Assembly: GCA_016210125.1 (NCBI GenBank)
Contig: JACQUS010000174.1
Span: 1-5,420 of the forward strand
Reading direction: 5' to 3'
Length of the DNA: 5,420 nucleotides
Source of the DNA: Chloroflexota bacterium
GTDB lineage: Bacteria; Chloroflexota; UBA6077; FW602-bin22; JACQUS01
Below are positions 5,312 to 5,420 of this stretch, in pieces. The notes beneath the pieces are model-generated. The model had not been told where the DNA came from and ran no database searches. It saw only the letters and a list, made by a program, of their open reading frames with translations. Both the position numbers and the translations under genes were made by a program. Positions within the stretch are counted from its first letter, which is position 1; every line of letters begins with the position of its first letter.

Positions 5312-5420
5312 CCATGGGTAAGGCGGGAAAGCCGTAGGCCGTCGTCGTCTGCGACCGCGCCTGTCGCGCCCACGCGCCAGGATAGCATCGCGGGCACCAC
5401 GACCCGCCTACGGCGCGCCA

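Larger units (their letters stand above)
4951..5420 (-). repeat. Direct repeat, copy 2 (damaged TA locus, runs to window edge)
   Basis: This is the second copy of the segment at 1031-1501, in the same orientation and offset by 3920 bp in the coding part (3917 bp in the 70-bp upstream block). It begins only 33 bp after the stop of the AOR-like gene. No transposase, terminal inverted repeat or target-site duplication is visible at the inner boundary. The outer end lies beyond the window. Confidence 0.9.

Noticed and set aside
1031..5420. Composite transposon or insertion sequence
   Set aside because: The flanking repeats encode TA proteins. I see no transposase, terminal inverted repeats or target-site duplication, so only a direct repeat is called.
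1..5420. tRNA, rRNA, riboswitch or CRISPR array
   Set aside because: No cloverleaf, no known riboswitch core and no regularly spaced short repeats were found by eye; the only tandem repeat is the protein linker.

Overview
The window is high-GC DNA from a bacterium. It holds three blocks: a leftward gene for a 3-hydroxyisobutyrate-dehydrogenase-type enzyme (cut by the left edge), a leftward type II toxin-antitoxin (TA) pair, and a rightward pair made of a TRAP-transporter solute-binding lipoprotein and a divergent aldehyde:ferredoxin oxidoreductase (AOR) family protein. After these comes a second, damaged copy of the TA locus. The organism cannot be fixed from this stretch. The tethered lipoprotein form of the TRAP binding protein, its long Ala/Pro/Lys linker and the AOR homologue would suit an uncultivated lineage such as Chloroflexota or Rokubacteria-like bacteria. 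That is inference with low confidence.

Layout. Positions 1-701 (minus): NAD(P)-dependent beta-hydroxyacid dehydrogenase with a good Shine-Dalgarno (SD) site and a probable extended -10 upstream. Positions 817-1345 (minus): antitoxin (Phd/YefM type) then toxin (RelE/ParE type), overlapping by 20 bp, with a perfect 18-bp dyad operator upstream. Positions 1346-1732: divergent intergenic region with that operator and a 14-position inverted repeat in the leader of the next gene. Positions 1733-2908 (plus): DctP-type binding protein. A 13-bp-stem hairpin lies between it and the next gene. Positions 3001-4917 (plus): AOR-family protein that keeps the pterin-binding motifs but has Ser in place of the first of the four usual Fe-S cysteines. 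Positions 4863-5420 (minus): second TA copy with a complete antitoxin, a toxin gene broken after about 16 codons, and a decayed operator.

The most interesting large-scale structure is that the two TA copies form direct repeats about 470 bp long, roughly 93% identical over the gene part by my count, and they bracket the dctP-AOR pair. Recombination between them would excise a circle of about 3.9 kb carrying the transporter protein and the oxidoreductase, and would leave a complete TA locus behind. The second antitoxin has changed mostly in its DNA-binding half and in its operator, while its toxin-binding half is nearly unchanged. It could therefore still neutralise the toxin of copy 1 while being regulated separately.

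Functionally, the DctP protein should capture an organic acid (or related solute) outside the cell, and the AOR-like enzyme may act on that compound or its aldehyde/acid partner. The membrane subunits of the transporter (DctQ/DctM) and any ferredoxin partner of the oxidoreductase are not in the window.
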